64,000 bases of DNA from Dicaeum eximium (GCA_013396995.1 VWZP01010358.1:1-64000); one strand, 5' to 3'; counted from the first letter of the stretch, positions 36,401-48,844 are shown. Numbers and translations: made by a program. Notes: generated from the sequence alone by a model not told the origin.

Positions 36401-39289
36401 ACTTTGAAGATCAACTTTCTCTGTCAACATTCTGCAATTTTTCTCTCTGCATCTTCTGCATATGCAAAAGCAAGACGCATTTAGTCTTTATTCTATGGGT
36501 ACTTGAAGTATTTCTCATTTCTAGGATGATTTTCCCATTTTTACTTCTAGAAAAAGGCAAAATGAGACTTAGTTCAATGTACAAAACTGTGTTTCTGAAG
36601 AGAAGGTCCTTTTAATCTGGCAGTGTCCATTATATTTGATCTGGAAACTGTAACTCAGTTTTCTGCTGCCAGAGGAAACGGAACATTTGGACATTAGCAA
36701 AGTTTGAAATCAGGTAAGCGTCAGAGAAAGAAAGCAGGATTTATTCCAGTGAGTGAAAATGTTAGCTCTGAGTGATAATGAGGAGAGATAAGGAAGTCCA
36801 GTGGGACAAGGAGGAGCTCCAAAGCCCTTCTCACACTGCTGCCACTTGTGTGAGAACGCCCTGCTAGAGTTCACTTGCCATTACGAAGAACATGTGAAAA
36901 ATTTGTCCCGAGCCTCAAGTCCGCTCAAGCTGGCCTTGGATTTAAGGTGCAAGATGGTGTGTGAAGTTAGAAGGAAGAATGGCACAGCTAAGAAACCATT
37001 GTGGAACTCTGCTTCTCGGTTGGTGTCCTATCCCCCCCTTTCTGATTTCTTTGCCTAAAACACACTACAACTGCAATTTTAAAACTAATTCAGGATTCAG
37101 TCCTCCCTTTGACATCTCATTAGAAATTTCTTTTCTGTCATTTAATTTCAAATAGAAAACCACCAGAGCAACTGATTACATGCCAAGCAAGAGGTCTGGC
37201 ATCACAAGACAATCAGAAGAAGCTGACAGACTTCTAGGTAAGACTGAGCAACCAAGGTTCTGAAAACAAGCCAGCAAAAGGAGGTGGAAAAGGGTAACAT
37301 GACCACCTATTTGATCTTCTACTTTAACCATTAAAATAACATTCTGTGCAGAAATAAGAAAGGCAAAACTACATTGTCAAGTTCAAAGAAAAATGGCGAG
37401 AGAAGATAAAAATGTGTGCCTAGACAGAAACTCATACATAAAAAACCCCCAAAAACCTGAAACAAAATGGACCCTCCCACTCCCCCTCCTTCAGAAGTGT
37501 TTAAAAGTTATGTAGAATACACACCTGATGTGTTCAGGAAAGAAATAATGGATAAAACCTGGAAATGTTATTTGAATTATTAGTTATGTTTAGCATGCAC
37601 AGGAGGAATGCCAAGAAAACTGGTGTTATTTATACCACAAGCACCTGCATCTTTTCTAGGTAGTTACAAACTCTTTGTCTATGATTTCCATAGAAACCAA
37701 AACCACTCAATTTGTACATTTGCATGTTCTGTTACAAGTGAAAATGTTAAATCATTTCTCAATGGGAAGTATGTGGTATTTTGGAAATCTTTCCAATAGA
37801 ATATAAATTGAGTTTTCATCAAAGTAGTATATTGAACTAAATATACATGTAAAATAGTAAGCTAATTTATTTAATTTAAAATAGTTTCTTACACTGTTTT
37901 TCAGTGTCCCACTCTGCATTTATGTGATCTCAGCAAGGACTCAAAAACATCACTTGGAGAAACCCATGAGGAAAGAATATGATCTTATTACCTGTGATTC
38001 CCCCATTTTAAATACTGGTGAAACTGGTAAACTGTTTAAAGAGTGATAGCTAAAACAGGTGACAAGTCAGGATCTTAGAGAAATACAGACTATCAACTGG
38101 ATTTTGGGAATATGGTAATTCCCCTGCCACAAATCAAAGGCTGCCTCCAATACAGGACTCAAAATCTGCAGGTGTCCATGACACTTAATTGCCGGGATTT
38201 GGCAGGAAGTAACATTAGAGGGCCTAAGGACCCTTTCTGGCTTCAGACTGTACTAAACAGATCGAAAACTAAAATCCACTAGTACAGAAATATTAACAAA
38301 ACATCAGCTTTCTGCAACTGATTTTCCTTTTGACAGCATCATCAAGATTTTTCTGCTTGTCAAAACTTCAGCCAAAGAAAATGAATAATTCATTGTGGCT
38401 TGTTGAAGTAAATTGTGTTCTGATCTTATAATGGAGATACTTGTTAATAGCTGCATTACCAAAACTAAAGATAAGCAGAATGTCTTAATTATCCACACCT
38501 TCTAGCAAAACAGAAAGCAGCTTGCACTAGCTTAAAAGGGTAAGGGTTTTTACCAAATGTGACTTGCTGCAAAGGTGGCTATCAAAAAATAATGTTGAAT
38601 ACCAACTTAATATTGGTTAACTTATTAATGTGTAAGAACTTAGGAGCAGGCATGGAAAATGCAAAAGACTGCTAGAAGAGGTTCTTCCAAAATGTATAAA
38701 CTTGTCTTTTCCATCAAGCAAGTTCAGCTGCAATGCAATGGGACTTCTGCAAATGCAGCACATGATACAGAAACTTATGTTTTAAAATCAGCTTTATCAG
38801 GCTGGGAGGGTAAAGACACCAGTAGAAATAATTTCTGTTCTGTTGCAGGAAAAAAAGATTGCTTATCATTGGCATCATTGTCACCAATATTGCAAAAGGA
38901 TAAAGAAATCAGCCTGTGATTTACAGAGCAGCTCAGCATATAGGACTTCAAATGTTTCTAGGTTGAAAGAGGGAAAATGACCTAGGTATGCCATTTTACT
39001 ATTTAACTTGAGCAAATTGTAGAAAAATTATTCTCTCACTTAAAATTAAAAGCAAGAACAAAGCTAGACACTGAGTTCCTCCTTTGCTTCTACTCTTTAT
39101 AACCTCCAATTCCAACCAAATTTTTCTGCCACAACTAGCCACATAGTTCATAGCTGAAATGATCGCAGCAGCAATTCTGCAATAAGTCTGATCAAAAGAA
39201 TGTCTAAATTCAATTAAAGCAAATTACCAAGAAGTTTGACAAAGATCTCGTGGTTTCCTGAACCGCAGCAGTGCCATTCTTACTGTATG
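33481..39289. other. Intronic sequence, no recognised gene
   Basis: About 5.8 kb of AT-rich sequence. An 86-codon plus-strand frame at 36801-37058 sits in locally GC-richer DNA but shows no motif that I recognise. No mobile element tail was identified. Confidence 0.5.
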
Positions 39290-39540
39290 AAAATAAAAGA
39301 TGCGGCAATCTTTATTTTCCAATTTCTCTGCTAGGAACACCAGTCCCTTTCCTCTTTCTCCTCTGGCAACACCTGTGACTTTTGTTCTGCCCCAACGTAA
39401 GGGTCCCACGCCCTCCACCCCCGGCTCCTCCTGTCTTGCCCTGGGTCCCAGCGCTCAGCACCATGGCCAGCACCACGGCTGATGGAGAGGGTGAAGTCGC
39501 CCCGAACCGAAACTGGCGACAAACAGAAACCGCTTATGCC
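39290..39540. other. CpG-rich patch with AATAAA on the minus strand; possible LTR or retrocopy remnant
   Basis: A 250-bp island markedly richer in G+C and CpG than its surroundings. On the minus strand it contains a perfect GTCGCC/GGCGAC stem with a 13-nt loop (about 39499-39523), a Kozak-like CCATGG near 39460, and an AATAAA signal at about 39314-39319. The order of GC-rich body then polyadenylation signal resembles the R/U5 part of an LTR or the 3' end of a retroposed transcript, but I cannot name a parent. It does not encode the CAMK4 first-exon motifs. Confidence 0.35.
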
Positions 39541-41540
39541 TGCCCTCCCTTTTCCTAGGTGGTAGTTCAGACACGCTAATTATAGCATATGGCTGTCCTG
39601 GTGCTGCTTCAAAGCTGCTGTTGGTATTCAATGAGACTGCATAACACTGAATGGAAAAAAATGTTCAGGGTAAATGTTGTTTGCAACAAGGAAATGGTTG
39701 TATCTTTTACAATTTCATTGCAATGAAGGAAAAAGGGCAAGCATCAGTAAATGGCCTATGTGTTGTGGTGTTGTGATGATGTGATTTTGACTTTGGATAG
39801 GAAGTCTGCTTGTTGATATAAGTGAAGTTTGTGAAGATTCTGTGTGAGGAATGTAAACTTCAATGACGATTCTGGTTTATTCTAGCAATAATAGTAACAG
39901 GTTTACAAAACGATGCTTCAGACAAGCAACTACTGACTTGGATTGTACAGAGCTGTAATTATTCACTATCTCTGTTTCTCTAGTTTATGTTCAAATTTCA
40001 TTATACTCCAAATCGTGCCCTTGGGAAAAGTCTCTGGGGAGTTCAGAACACATCTGTTACAGATATGCTACATAAATGTATATACCGTGTTACATAAACA
40101 CACAATGCTGTAGAAATAAGGGTGACTAATTTCACACTTTGCTTCAAATACTATTTGCTGACATGTCTTTCTATGCAGGGAAGCCTCTTCTAAAAATGAT
40201 GATTTTGCCTAACTTGAATTAGGAAAGCTTTATCAACACATCTTACTCACTCTCCTTTTAATATAAGAAACACGTAGGCAAACTCAGCAGTTGAATTTCA
40301 TTCCATACCCAAATTTGGTGGAATTACAAGGTTTCTGAATGACAGGTATGTAAATGCTGCTGTGTTTCATATCACACATTTTCTGGACCTCTACTGCTAC
40401 TGAGCCTCCACCCCTCCTCCATGCAGCTTTCTGCCAGTTACTGACAGAAAACACATCTGCAGATACTCTGACTTTTTAATTTTCCTGTCTATTTAAAGAT
40501 CTTGCCTTTGAGTTTATAAATCATTAAAATTACCTTTCTCCTTAGGAAAAAAAAATAACACACAGAAGCAAACAGTTAAATTTCATGTCAGCAGAATCAC
40601 AACTTTTGCTGAAAAGCTCCAGATGAATTGTATTTAAAAGATATACACGCAAAACTCTTTAGAAATTAAAAATAACTGACTTCTGGAATAAAGTTTGCTC
40701 TAGGTTACTTCAAACTATCTCTATCCACAGCAGAGACCTGGGATCTACAAACTTCCCTGTCTGATCCTATGACTACATTAGCAACTACAGTGGTACTGTG
40801 GTCTGCAGGAATTGTCTCCCGAGCTGCATCTGCCCCCAGTAAAATGCAAATACTGGTACTGCAGTATGCTGTTGGGAAAGGCAGGCCTAAGTAACTTCAT
40901 TTCATTGATCATTACAGTGCCTTCCAGACTAAAATTAACTGCACAACAGCAGACAACTGTGGCCATGTATCCTGCAAAGTTTCGTTTTACTCAATCCAGG
41001 CGCTGACATTGGACATTTTGTTTCTTCCACTCAGAGAAAGTGTGGCAGATTTCTACACATCTCCTCTGCAATGCAAGAGTGAACAGAAGGGAGAGTGAGC
41101 TCATACTATTTTATGTGAACATCCTCTGCTGAACTGTTTCATGTGACCATGACCTATTACAGCATTTAAACACATGCTTAATTTTAACTCTAAGAGGTAT
41201 ATGACTGACTTCAGTTTTCAAGCTCTTTTCAGCCTTCACAAGTTGAGTCTTCAGTTAAGACTGAAGAATCATTAATGTTGGTTAAGTGCTATTAGAAGGA
41301 GTAGGAAAAAATAAACTATCTTTTGTAAAAATTAGAGATTTAATCCAGGACTTAACAAAATACAAAAAGACCTTTTATCTGTCTATACAATGCTATTCAC
41401 AGTATTGCTCTTCCGAGCAGAATCACATCTTTTTGTTCTCTTTTCTTGCAAGTTTCTATTTTTATACTAAGCTCCTACCTGCAAAGCTTTTCACTCTTTA
41501 AAAGCAAGCTTATTTTGTAATTTAAATCCCCCAAATCTCC
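39541..41540. other. Intronic sequence, no recognised feature
   Basis: Two kilobases of AT-rich sequence without an exon, RNA gene or mobile element that I can support. Confidence 0.5.
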
Positions 41541-42385
41541 ATAATTTCACAGAATAACAGAATAGTTAGGGTTGAAAGGGATCTCTGGAGATCATCTTGT
41601 CCAAACCCCTACCAAGGTATAGTCACCTGGAGCAGGTGACACAGGAATGGTCCCAGGTGGGTTTTGAATGTCTTCAGAAGGGGACACTCCACACTCTCCC
41701 TGGGCAGCTCTTCCAGTGCTCTGCCTTCCTTAATGGGAAGAAGTTCCTCCTCAAGCTCTTCCTCAAGTTCCTTGAGATGGAACTCCTTGTGTTTTTGTTT
41801 ATGGCCATTGTTCCTTGTCCTGTCACTGAGCACCACTGAAGGGAGTCTGACACCATCCTCTCAGTACTTGCCTGGAGATATTTATTTGCATTAATGAGCA
41901 CCCCTCTCAGTCTTCTCTTCTCCAGACTAAACATGCCCAGCTCCCACCTCTCCCCATAAGAGAGATGTTCCAATCCCTTAATCACCCTCCTTTGCCCTCT
42001 GCTGGACCCACTCCAAGACCCCCATACCCCAGAACTGGACACAGCACTCCAGATGTGCCTCACTACGGCAAGAAGTGGATCACCTCCCTGACCTGCTGGC
42101 CACACTCTTCCTGATGCATCCCAGGATCTCACTGTCTGTCCTGGCCCCCAGGGCACACATGATCAGCTCATAGTCAACTTGTCACCCACTAACACCCCAA
42201 TGTCCTACCCAGAAGAGCTGCTCTCCAGTGGGTGAGCCCCCAGCCTGTGCTGGTACTGGATGTTATCCCCCCAGCCAGGTGCAGGCCCCTACACTCGCCC
42301 TTGTTCAGCTTTGCTAGGTTTCTCTCTGCTGAATTTTTCAGCCTGCCAATGTCCCACTGAATGGCAGTACAACCTTCAGGTATAA
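41541..42385 (-). mobile_element. CR1 LINE 3' fragment
   Basis: Minus-strand CR1 whose 3' end is at about 41541-41590 (CACAGAATAACAGAATAG, then a GGGATCTCTGGAGATCATC-like segment, the reverse complement of the CR1 tail). Upstream on the minus strand it keeps the ORF2 C-terminal relic, including LSYGER...LGMFSLEKRRLRG (about 41880-41970), and stretches corresponding to the chicken-type CR1 3' region up to about 42380. It is frame-disrupted and 5'-truncated at about 845 bp. The 42472-43029 LTR lies about 90 bp from its 5' end. It is less diverged from the usual avian CR1 3' end than the copy at 488-2360. Confidence 0.9.
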
Positions 42386-42471
42386 TTCAAGTGTAATTTC
42401 CTCAAGTGAAGAGTATTGTTTCACAAAAAGCCAGTAATTTTCACAACTACGATCAATCTGGAAGGTTTTCC

Positions 42472-43029
42472 TGTCGTTGCAGATTTAGCTTAGGTAGTGC
42501 CCAGTGTTCTGCTCTTCCCGGGGCACGACGCCTCTCCTGGGGCCAGAGCTTCCCGAGCCGTGTCCGGTGAATCGACATCAAAACGGCGGGATGGGCCCTG
42601 CTGGCAAACCCCAGCATTCCCTGTTAACTCAATGTGGAACAGAGGCAAGGACCCAGAACAAAGACAGGGCATGGCTTTTAAGGGACAGGACAAGGGTGGA
42701 GTTTAGGATTGGGAACTGATAACGAAAGGACTGGGAGGAACACAAGGCGGGGGTTCCAATGTTTAAACCAATAAGGAGTTATAGCGGAGGGGAACAGTTT
42801 AAACAATCCAATGGGGTATCAAGGATTAGGGGATTTCCAGGCTTGGGGGTTTGGTCCAAGGTAGGATTGAGACTTAAGGAGAAGGAGGGACAGAGCACAA
42901 TCAGGAACAAGGGGCAGGTCTGAGATACAATTGACAGCTAGGACTAAAGCAATGCTGGGAAATTTGGGGCGGGGGGGGGCACAGAACAAACCATTAAGGA
43001 TAACAATACAACAAAAACACACCGCAACA
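42472..43029 (-). mobile_element. Solo ERV LTR
   Basis: A 558-bp segment that, on the minus strand, begins TGTTGCGGTG and ends TGCAACGACA. It thus has TG...CA ends with short imperfect terminal inverted repeats. Inside, in minus-strand order, are a C-run (about 42970-42979), two inverted CCAAT boxes (ATTGG), and a TTAAAAG TATA-like element near 42675, followed by a GC-rich, CpG-containing 3' third. This is the architecture of U3-R-U5. No clear AATAAA and no convincing target-site duplication (flanks GGTTTTCC and GGTAAGTG do not match), so the limits are tentative. No internal ERV sequence adjoins. The exact family is not identified. It is in the same orientation as CAMK4. Confidence 0.65.
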
Positions 43030-46000
43030 GGTAAGTGAACTTATATAAATGTCAAATAAATAAAATGGGTTTTAAAGGAAAGCAGAAAAAAAAGATTGAA
43101 ATATAAAAGTTTTTTGAGTCTGCTCCAAAGCTTTTTCCATGAGTGCCGTATAACAAATCAGAATAAAGAAAGGGAAGAGATGCATTTTCTACAATGCTTT
43201 CTTGGTATCACTGTAACATCCAGAGCCTCAAAGAGTCCTGTAATCCATCCCTTTCAAATACAAAATTTCTTTGAAAGTAAAATTGGACAGCTTGGACAAC
43301 AGGAATGTGAATGGCCTCAGGCTCTAAGCATGTTCCTAATTAATCTTTTGCCATCTGGGGGTTATTCTTCTCCATGTAATTTTAGGACCTCAGTCAGCAT
43401 TTCAAGAATTGTGAAGAAAGAATCAGCTGAGGACACCTACAATCCAACTAAAAATATGTTCAGTGTAACAGGTCAAAGGAAGAAAGCTATTCTGAGAGCA
43501 GGCATTGACTTTTGCTACATCACATATTTGCAATCTGTACTTTCTGAAGTGTTTCCATTTGTCCTTTTCTTTACTTTAATATTAAAAGACTATATGTCTC
43601 CTTACAGTTAAAATCAGACCCTCTTTGAGTGGGCTGTTGTAATATCAGAAAATTTTGTAGCTTCAAGTGACAGATCTATTTCTATTTCTATTTTGATATA
43701 TTTCGAACACTGTTCAATATAAATATTTATGTTTTTAAGAATATGTTGTCCTGATAAATCTATTAAGGTAATCTTGGTTATGCAACTGTCTGAGCTCATG
43801 TCAACAGACTGGACAGGGACCTGGTGACTACTCTCAAGTTTTTATTTATAAACTGAATGAATGAGCTCTTTCACTTCACTACCTATTCTCTTGAAATGTT
43901 AAAAATGTGCTATGTTTTTATAAAACTATATGAAAAGCCTAATCTTTTGTTACAAACATGCCTCTGTATTTTTCACTGTACATCATACCTCTCTCTTTAC
44001 TCCATGCATGTGACATCTCCATCATAGCACGGGCCAACACAGACCAGATAATGGGGAAGAGAAGAAGGCAACTTCCTCAGCTAGTCATTGGTGCCATTAT
44101 ATGCTTCTTTGCATTCCTAACTGAAGAAGTTCACTTCTTGAGTAAAAGAACACAAACCTATATAGCTTGAGGGATATTACCTTGTAAGAGCATACCAGAA
44201 ACTTCAACTGAAAATAAGCAATAAGGTTACTCTGAGGTCACAGTTTAAAAACTGATTTAGACTGTTGTTTGGATCTACACAATACAACTAAAAATGAAGT
44301 TTATATTATGGCCCACTCAGTCAGCAGTTATTTCTGAAAATAAAAGTTGGTATCATGGAAATGTTCAGCAGTTTTTGTAAAACACCAATGGAACAGTTAT
44401 GTCTCATACGAAGTGTGAACTTGGCTCTTGTAACATGAGATGTCCTTTGGAGCTGGATCGAGGCGCCTACCTAAAATTACTCCCAAATCTTGAAATTGAC
44501 AGATTTTTAGCTAGATAAATGGTAAGTTAAATTATTTTTTTAGAAAGATCAGAAGTACAAACAAAAGCCATCAGTTTTACAAGGCTCAAAAAATTGAGTA
44601 CCTAGAAGCATCTGGTAAAATGTAACATTTTAAGGCAACTAATGCTGCAACTACTCAGATTTTGAGGTTTTTAGATTTTCTTCCAAAGTGTTTTGTTGCT
44701 ATCAGATGTATATACCAGCACCATTTCACCCTTGGGTTTTCTTGTCTTTCACAGATGAAACAAGCACAGCTATTTATATGAATTATTAAGAATGTGACAT
44801 CTCACAGGACCTGGAATTCTTCCCTGTGAAATGAAAAATGCTAAGTCTGTACTACTCAATGAATTATTTTCTTAGCAAGCACAAAACCATATTACCTCTC
44901 TACATCTTCCCATTCACAGAATTCACTACTGCACCCAGTATCTCATATAAAAGAAACATATGGCTGCTAAGTTTGAACAAAACTGACAGCATGCTCTATG
45001 CAAAAGATACTGACAATGTGTTTGACTTTCTCAAGTTTGAATATAGTTGCTATATAATCTAAGTTTCTTTTTATGGAAACTAGTTCTCTGAATAAATTTG
45101 GAAAACGCATATGAATGAGTGTAGGTATACAAGATACTTAGAATAATTACTAACAGGCTTCTTAGAAAAGGGGGACATCTCCACATTTGTGAATGGTATA
45201 TTCTGCCATTTATGAGTAAATACATCCATAAAGTGTCCATTTTTTCTGCCTGAAAAAAACCCCATCATAACTCTTCACTAGACATCCTATGTACCTACTA
45301 ATATACAACCCAATATAACTGACAATGACTACATTTACCTAAATAGCTGATATTTACTCTCTTTGCAGTTCACAGCTTTGTTTGGAAGGTCAATTTATAG
45401 AAAATCAACTTTCCAGCTTCAAAGAGAAGGTACTGATTGGTTTATCACTAAATAAAAGCCTTTTCAATGTTCCATGGGAATGGCTTTACTTCTGTTCCTC
45501 AATGTCTCTTGAAAATAATAAATATGAGTGATGTCACATATAACTCAGTACAAAAATTTTGGCAGCTATGTATATGTGCTGTGTGACTTAAATACTACTA
45601 CATGCAATGTTTCAGGTATGAATGCTGTACAAGAGGTTGAGGATATGGCTTCAGTGAAAAGAAGTGCAAATGAATAAAATAAAAGAATTAAATCAATTTT
45701 AAAAAGAAAGTAACATATGAAAACCAGAACAGTTTTCTATAACCTACATTTGTTCAGTGCTGAATATGAATGGTTTTGAAAAATCATAAGAGACAGTTAT
45801 GTAGTCATAGGTTACAGGGTGTAATAGATAACTGAATATTAGATTTGCTGGTTTGAAGTCAAACTCAGAACCAGGAATCTGGATCAGAGACAGGCAAGTT
45901 TAAGGCAAGAGCATCCAGGAAAGTATGCAGAAAACACAACAAGCAGCAGTGCAAACTAGTCCAATCTTAGTCAGGGAGAAGTAAGTATAATAAAAGGCCA

Positions 46001-46039
46001 ACATAGCAAACTGGACTTTCCCTCAACCACAATGAGGAA
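43030..46039. other. Intronic sequence containing a 171-codon open frame
   Basis: No mobile element recognised. The plus-strand frame 43096-43611 starts at TTG (first ATG at 43180, 144 codons including stop) and is the longest in the window. Its Leu/Ser/Phe-rich translation shows no domain that I recognise, and there is no promoter or splice context. It is most likely chance. Confidence 0.45.
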
Positions 46040-46125
46040 AAAGCAGAATAAATAAAAATAATTTAAAAATAAATAAATAATAAAAACGAACAAACAAACC
46101 AACCAACCAACCAACCAACCAAAAC
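46040..46125. repeat. A-rich (AAAT)n followed by (CCAA)n
   Basis: AAAT-type repeats up to about 46085, then CAAA and six CCAA units. Confidence 0.85.
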
Positions 46126-46655
46126 AACAAAGAAATAGACACTCCACCTCTCCAAAACAAAATTGGTCATATCACTAATAACAATTGTATAAGAAATCAA
46201 AGGCTTGCATAAGACATCTCTGAAAAACAAGGGCAAACAAGGGTCAAAGGAAAGGGAGAGTTACAAGAAAGACCAGGAGCATTGTGAACGAGCTACTTGG
46301 TCCAGAGGTGAAAAAAAAAAAAAAAGTCATAAAATCTCTGCAAGGCTCAAGTTTAATCCCTGTCTTCCACTAGAGGGTCAGCTTTTTTCAGGTGAGCAGA
46401 AGAATTGTAACAGCTTGTAACAGCTTAACACTGAGGGAGAGATAAATTACACATTCTCAAAATTGCTCATCTTCATTAGTTTTATCTCAGAATATTAAAA
46501 GTGTGATCTGAAGACATTTCAAAGCCACAAGTGGCTGTTTTTTAACTCAGGGGAAATGAGTGAGAAACTATTAGAAGACTGAGAAAATTATGAGAAATCC
46601 AGACTGCCACTGTCTCTAAAAGAAAAAGGAATATGAGCACTGGTGAAATACTGGT
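46126..46655. other. Intronic sequence before the assembly gap
   Basis: No recognised feature apart from an A-run at about 46309-46325. Confidence 0.45.
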
Positions 46656-46699
46656 GGGGGGGGGGGGGGGGAATTNNNNNNNNNNNNNNGGGGGGGGGG
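46656..46699. other. Poly-G tracts flanking an assembly gap
   Basis: A run of 16 G, AATT, 14 undetermined bases at 46676-46689, then 10 G. The gap is probably a sequencing drop-out in a G-homopolymer or quadruplex-prone repeat, so its true length may not be 14. Confidence 0.95.
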
Positions 46700-47380
46700 T
46701 GGAATTAGGAAAAGTATTTGCCAGCACCAGAGAATGAGGAGATGGCTGGCAAGAAAGTTTCATTTTTCAAGAGCAATTCAGTATCAAACTGGTTTTTTTC
46801 CTCCACTGTAATAGGCCTCATTAGGAGTGGAGGCAGCAGATGCCAAACACTTTCACCCCCATACAGCTTATGACATTGCATCACACAACCTTCTCAGAAA
46901 TAATACAGGGAGACAGTCTGGGACAAAACACTACAGGGTCAGTGAAACACTGGGTAAACACATTGAAATAATAGTTATAAATGATCTGAGAGTTAAAAGG
47001 GGTTGAAATTTGTTCAAGTGGACAGATGCGTGAACACTCCTGTGTCTGCTCCTGTGTACGATGCTGCTCGGTGCTTTCATGGATTACCATAAGAGGTCAT
47101 TAATAGACAGGTCATGCTTGCTTTAGCAAGTCAAAAATAAGTGGGTTTTTTTCAATACAAGCACTCCACATATGCTTGAGAGCAAACAAGAATTAAAACA
47201 CACCTGGACAATCTGAAGAACTAGTCAGGAAGACCCCTCCCCAACTAACTTAAAAGAAACAAATACCTCCCTCAGGAAAAGTGAATCTCCAAATGAAGTT
47301 AATTCATACAATAAAGCCTCTCTAAATCCCCATGCTCTATTCAACAGAGGTGAATCTTGGCAAGTCTGGAGACAGTTGAA
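46700..47380. other. Intronic sequence, no recognised feature
   Basis: Nothing supportable before the LTR start. Part of this could be unrecognised U3 if the LTR is longer than I estimate. Confidence 0.4.
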
Positions 47381-47762
47381 TGTAGTTTTGATATTTTATG
47401 AGTTTCTTGGGTGCAAACTTGCTGAATTTTTTCTTTCCATGGAAAAGCTCACTTCTCAGCACAAAATTTGATAAACATATCTCTGAGCTGTGTGTTTTCC
47501 AATGACAGGTGGTGTTTGACTGCCCTGTCTCCCACATGGGGAATGGGAGCCTTCTCTCTTAGCCAATGATGTGGACAATTGTTATCATTGAATGCTAAGC
47601 ATTCTGGCATTCTTGCACTGAGCATGAAGGAGAAAGCATCTGAGCTCTGTACCTGGGCACACATAGCCAAATCCTTCTGAACAATGGAGTAATTTTAATA
47701 AATTATATTAAGCCTTCTGATATTGGAGTCAAAGAGTCCTGATTCACCCCCAGGCAGCAACA
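47381..47762 (+). mobile_element. Degraded ERV 5' LTR
   Basis: Plus-strand LTR inferred from its junction with a retroviral primer binding site. It ends in CA at 47761-47762, carries a TAATAAAT polyadenylation signal at about 47696-47703 and a CCAAT box (AGCCAATGATG) at about 47560. A TG dinucleotide opening TGTAGTTTTG at 47381 is the best start candidate, giving about 382 bp, but the start is uncertain. No open viral gene follows, so the provirus is truncated shortly after its leader. Confidence 0.6.
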
Positions 47763-47767
47763 ATAAT

Positions 47768-47785
47768 TGGTGACCCCGACCTGTG
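47768..47785 (+). other. Retroviral primer binding site, tRNA-Trp type
   Basis: TGGTGACCCCGACCTGTG follows the LTR by five bases. The first 13 bases match the tRNA-Trp-type primer binding site used by avian alpharetroviruses and related ERVs; the last few have drifted. This fixes the LTR's orientation and right boundary. Confidence 0.75.
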
Positions 47786-48844
47786 ACCGGACACCAGCAA
47801 CAACAGCTGAACACATCCTCTGTTATTCCATACAAATATGGGTATATATATTTACCTTGTCTCAACAGTTTCTTGCAAATTACTGCTACACTTGATGTTA
47901 TATGCTAATGTATTTTGAGCTGATCCTGGCACTCTGGAGTGCTCTCAATTACTTTCCATTCTTTAGAAATTGTATTTTTTAGTCTTTCCAGCATAGAGGA
48001 ATGGGCTTTTGCTGCTTTTCATGCAAGAATTTGGTAAGGGGAGCAAAGAAGACTGCTGGATATAGTTTAATAGTGATGTCTGAAATTCATTCTGAAAAGA
48101 AAATTGAAGACTTCAATATAAAGTAAAAAGAAAGTCTTTCCTCTCTAAAGATGAAGAGATGGGTTATTTGCATTTTCAAAGAACAGAGTTTAGCAGTGGT
48201 CACACTATAAGCTTTTGTAAAAGGAGACTGGTGAGCTAGGGGAGTCACAGCACAGAAGAATTTAACACACTAGCAAAATCATGGTCCTCAATTATATGCA
48301 AGAAGGCATAGCTTCAAGCAGTCACTCATGATTTCCATTTGATGAAACCCAAATGCTTTTTCTTCTGCAAAACCCCTGCCTTCAAACAGACCTGTATGCA
48401 TATCTGATGACACAGTTTATTATTTTGGCTTTTGCTCATAAGTATCTATAAATATACATTCATGACTCCTAGAAAATACTGTTAAAGAGCTAAGGGGCAA
48501 TGTCATAAAGATCTGAGTACATGCAAACACCACCTTAGAGACAGCAATCACACAAAGCAAGTACCCCATGGAAACATCTGGAAATACTTCCAACAGTGGA
48601 GCACAAATTCTAGGAAGAAATCCAAATAATAGCCTAAAAAGCAGCAGAGAGAAATGGACTACACATTTCAGAACTACCTTTAAAGATCATGCAGTTTTTG
48701 TTATAAAACCTATATGAACTCTGTTTCACACTGAAAGCTACCCTAAGATTATAAGGTAGCCCAATGTAATGGGCCTGAAGTACTACAGGAAGGATAACCA
48801 CACCTAAGTACCACATTAAATAGCTCTTTAAGCCATAAGATCTT

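Noticed and set aside
36801..37058. GC-richer 86-codon plus-strand frame as a candidate exon
   Set aside because: No flanking consensus splice sites convincingly bound it and no homology recognised.
488..42385. Two CR1 copies as a possible duplicated segment
   Set aside because: They are independent insertions in the same orientation with different truncation points and divergence.
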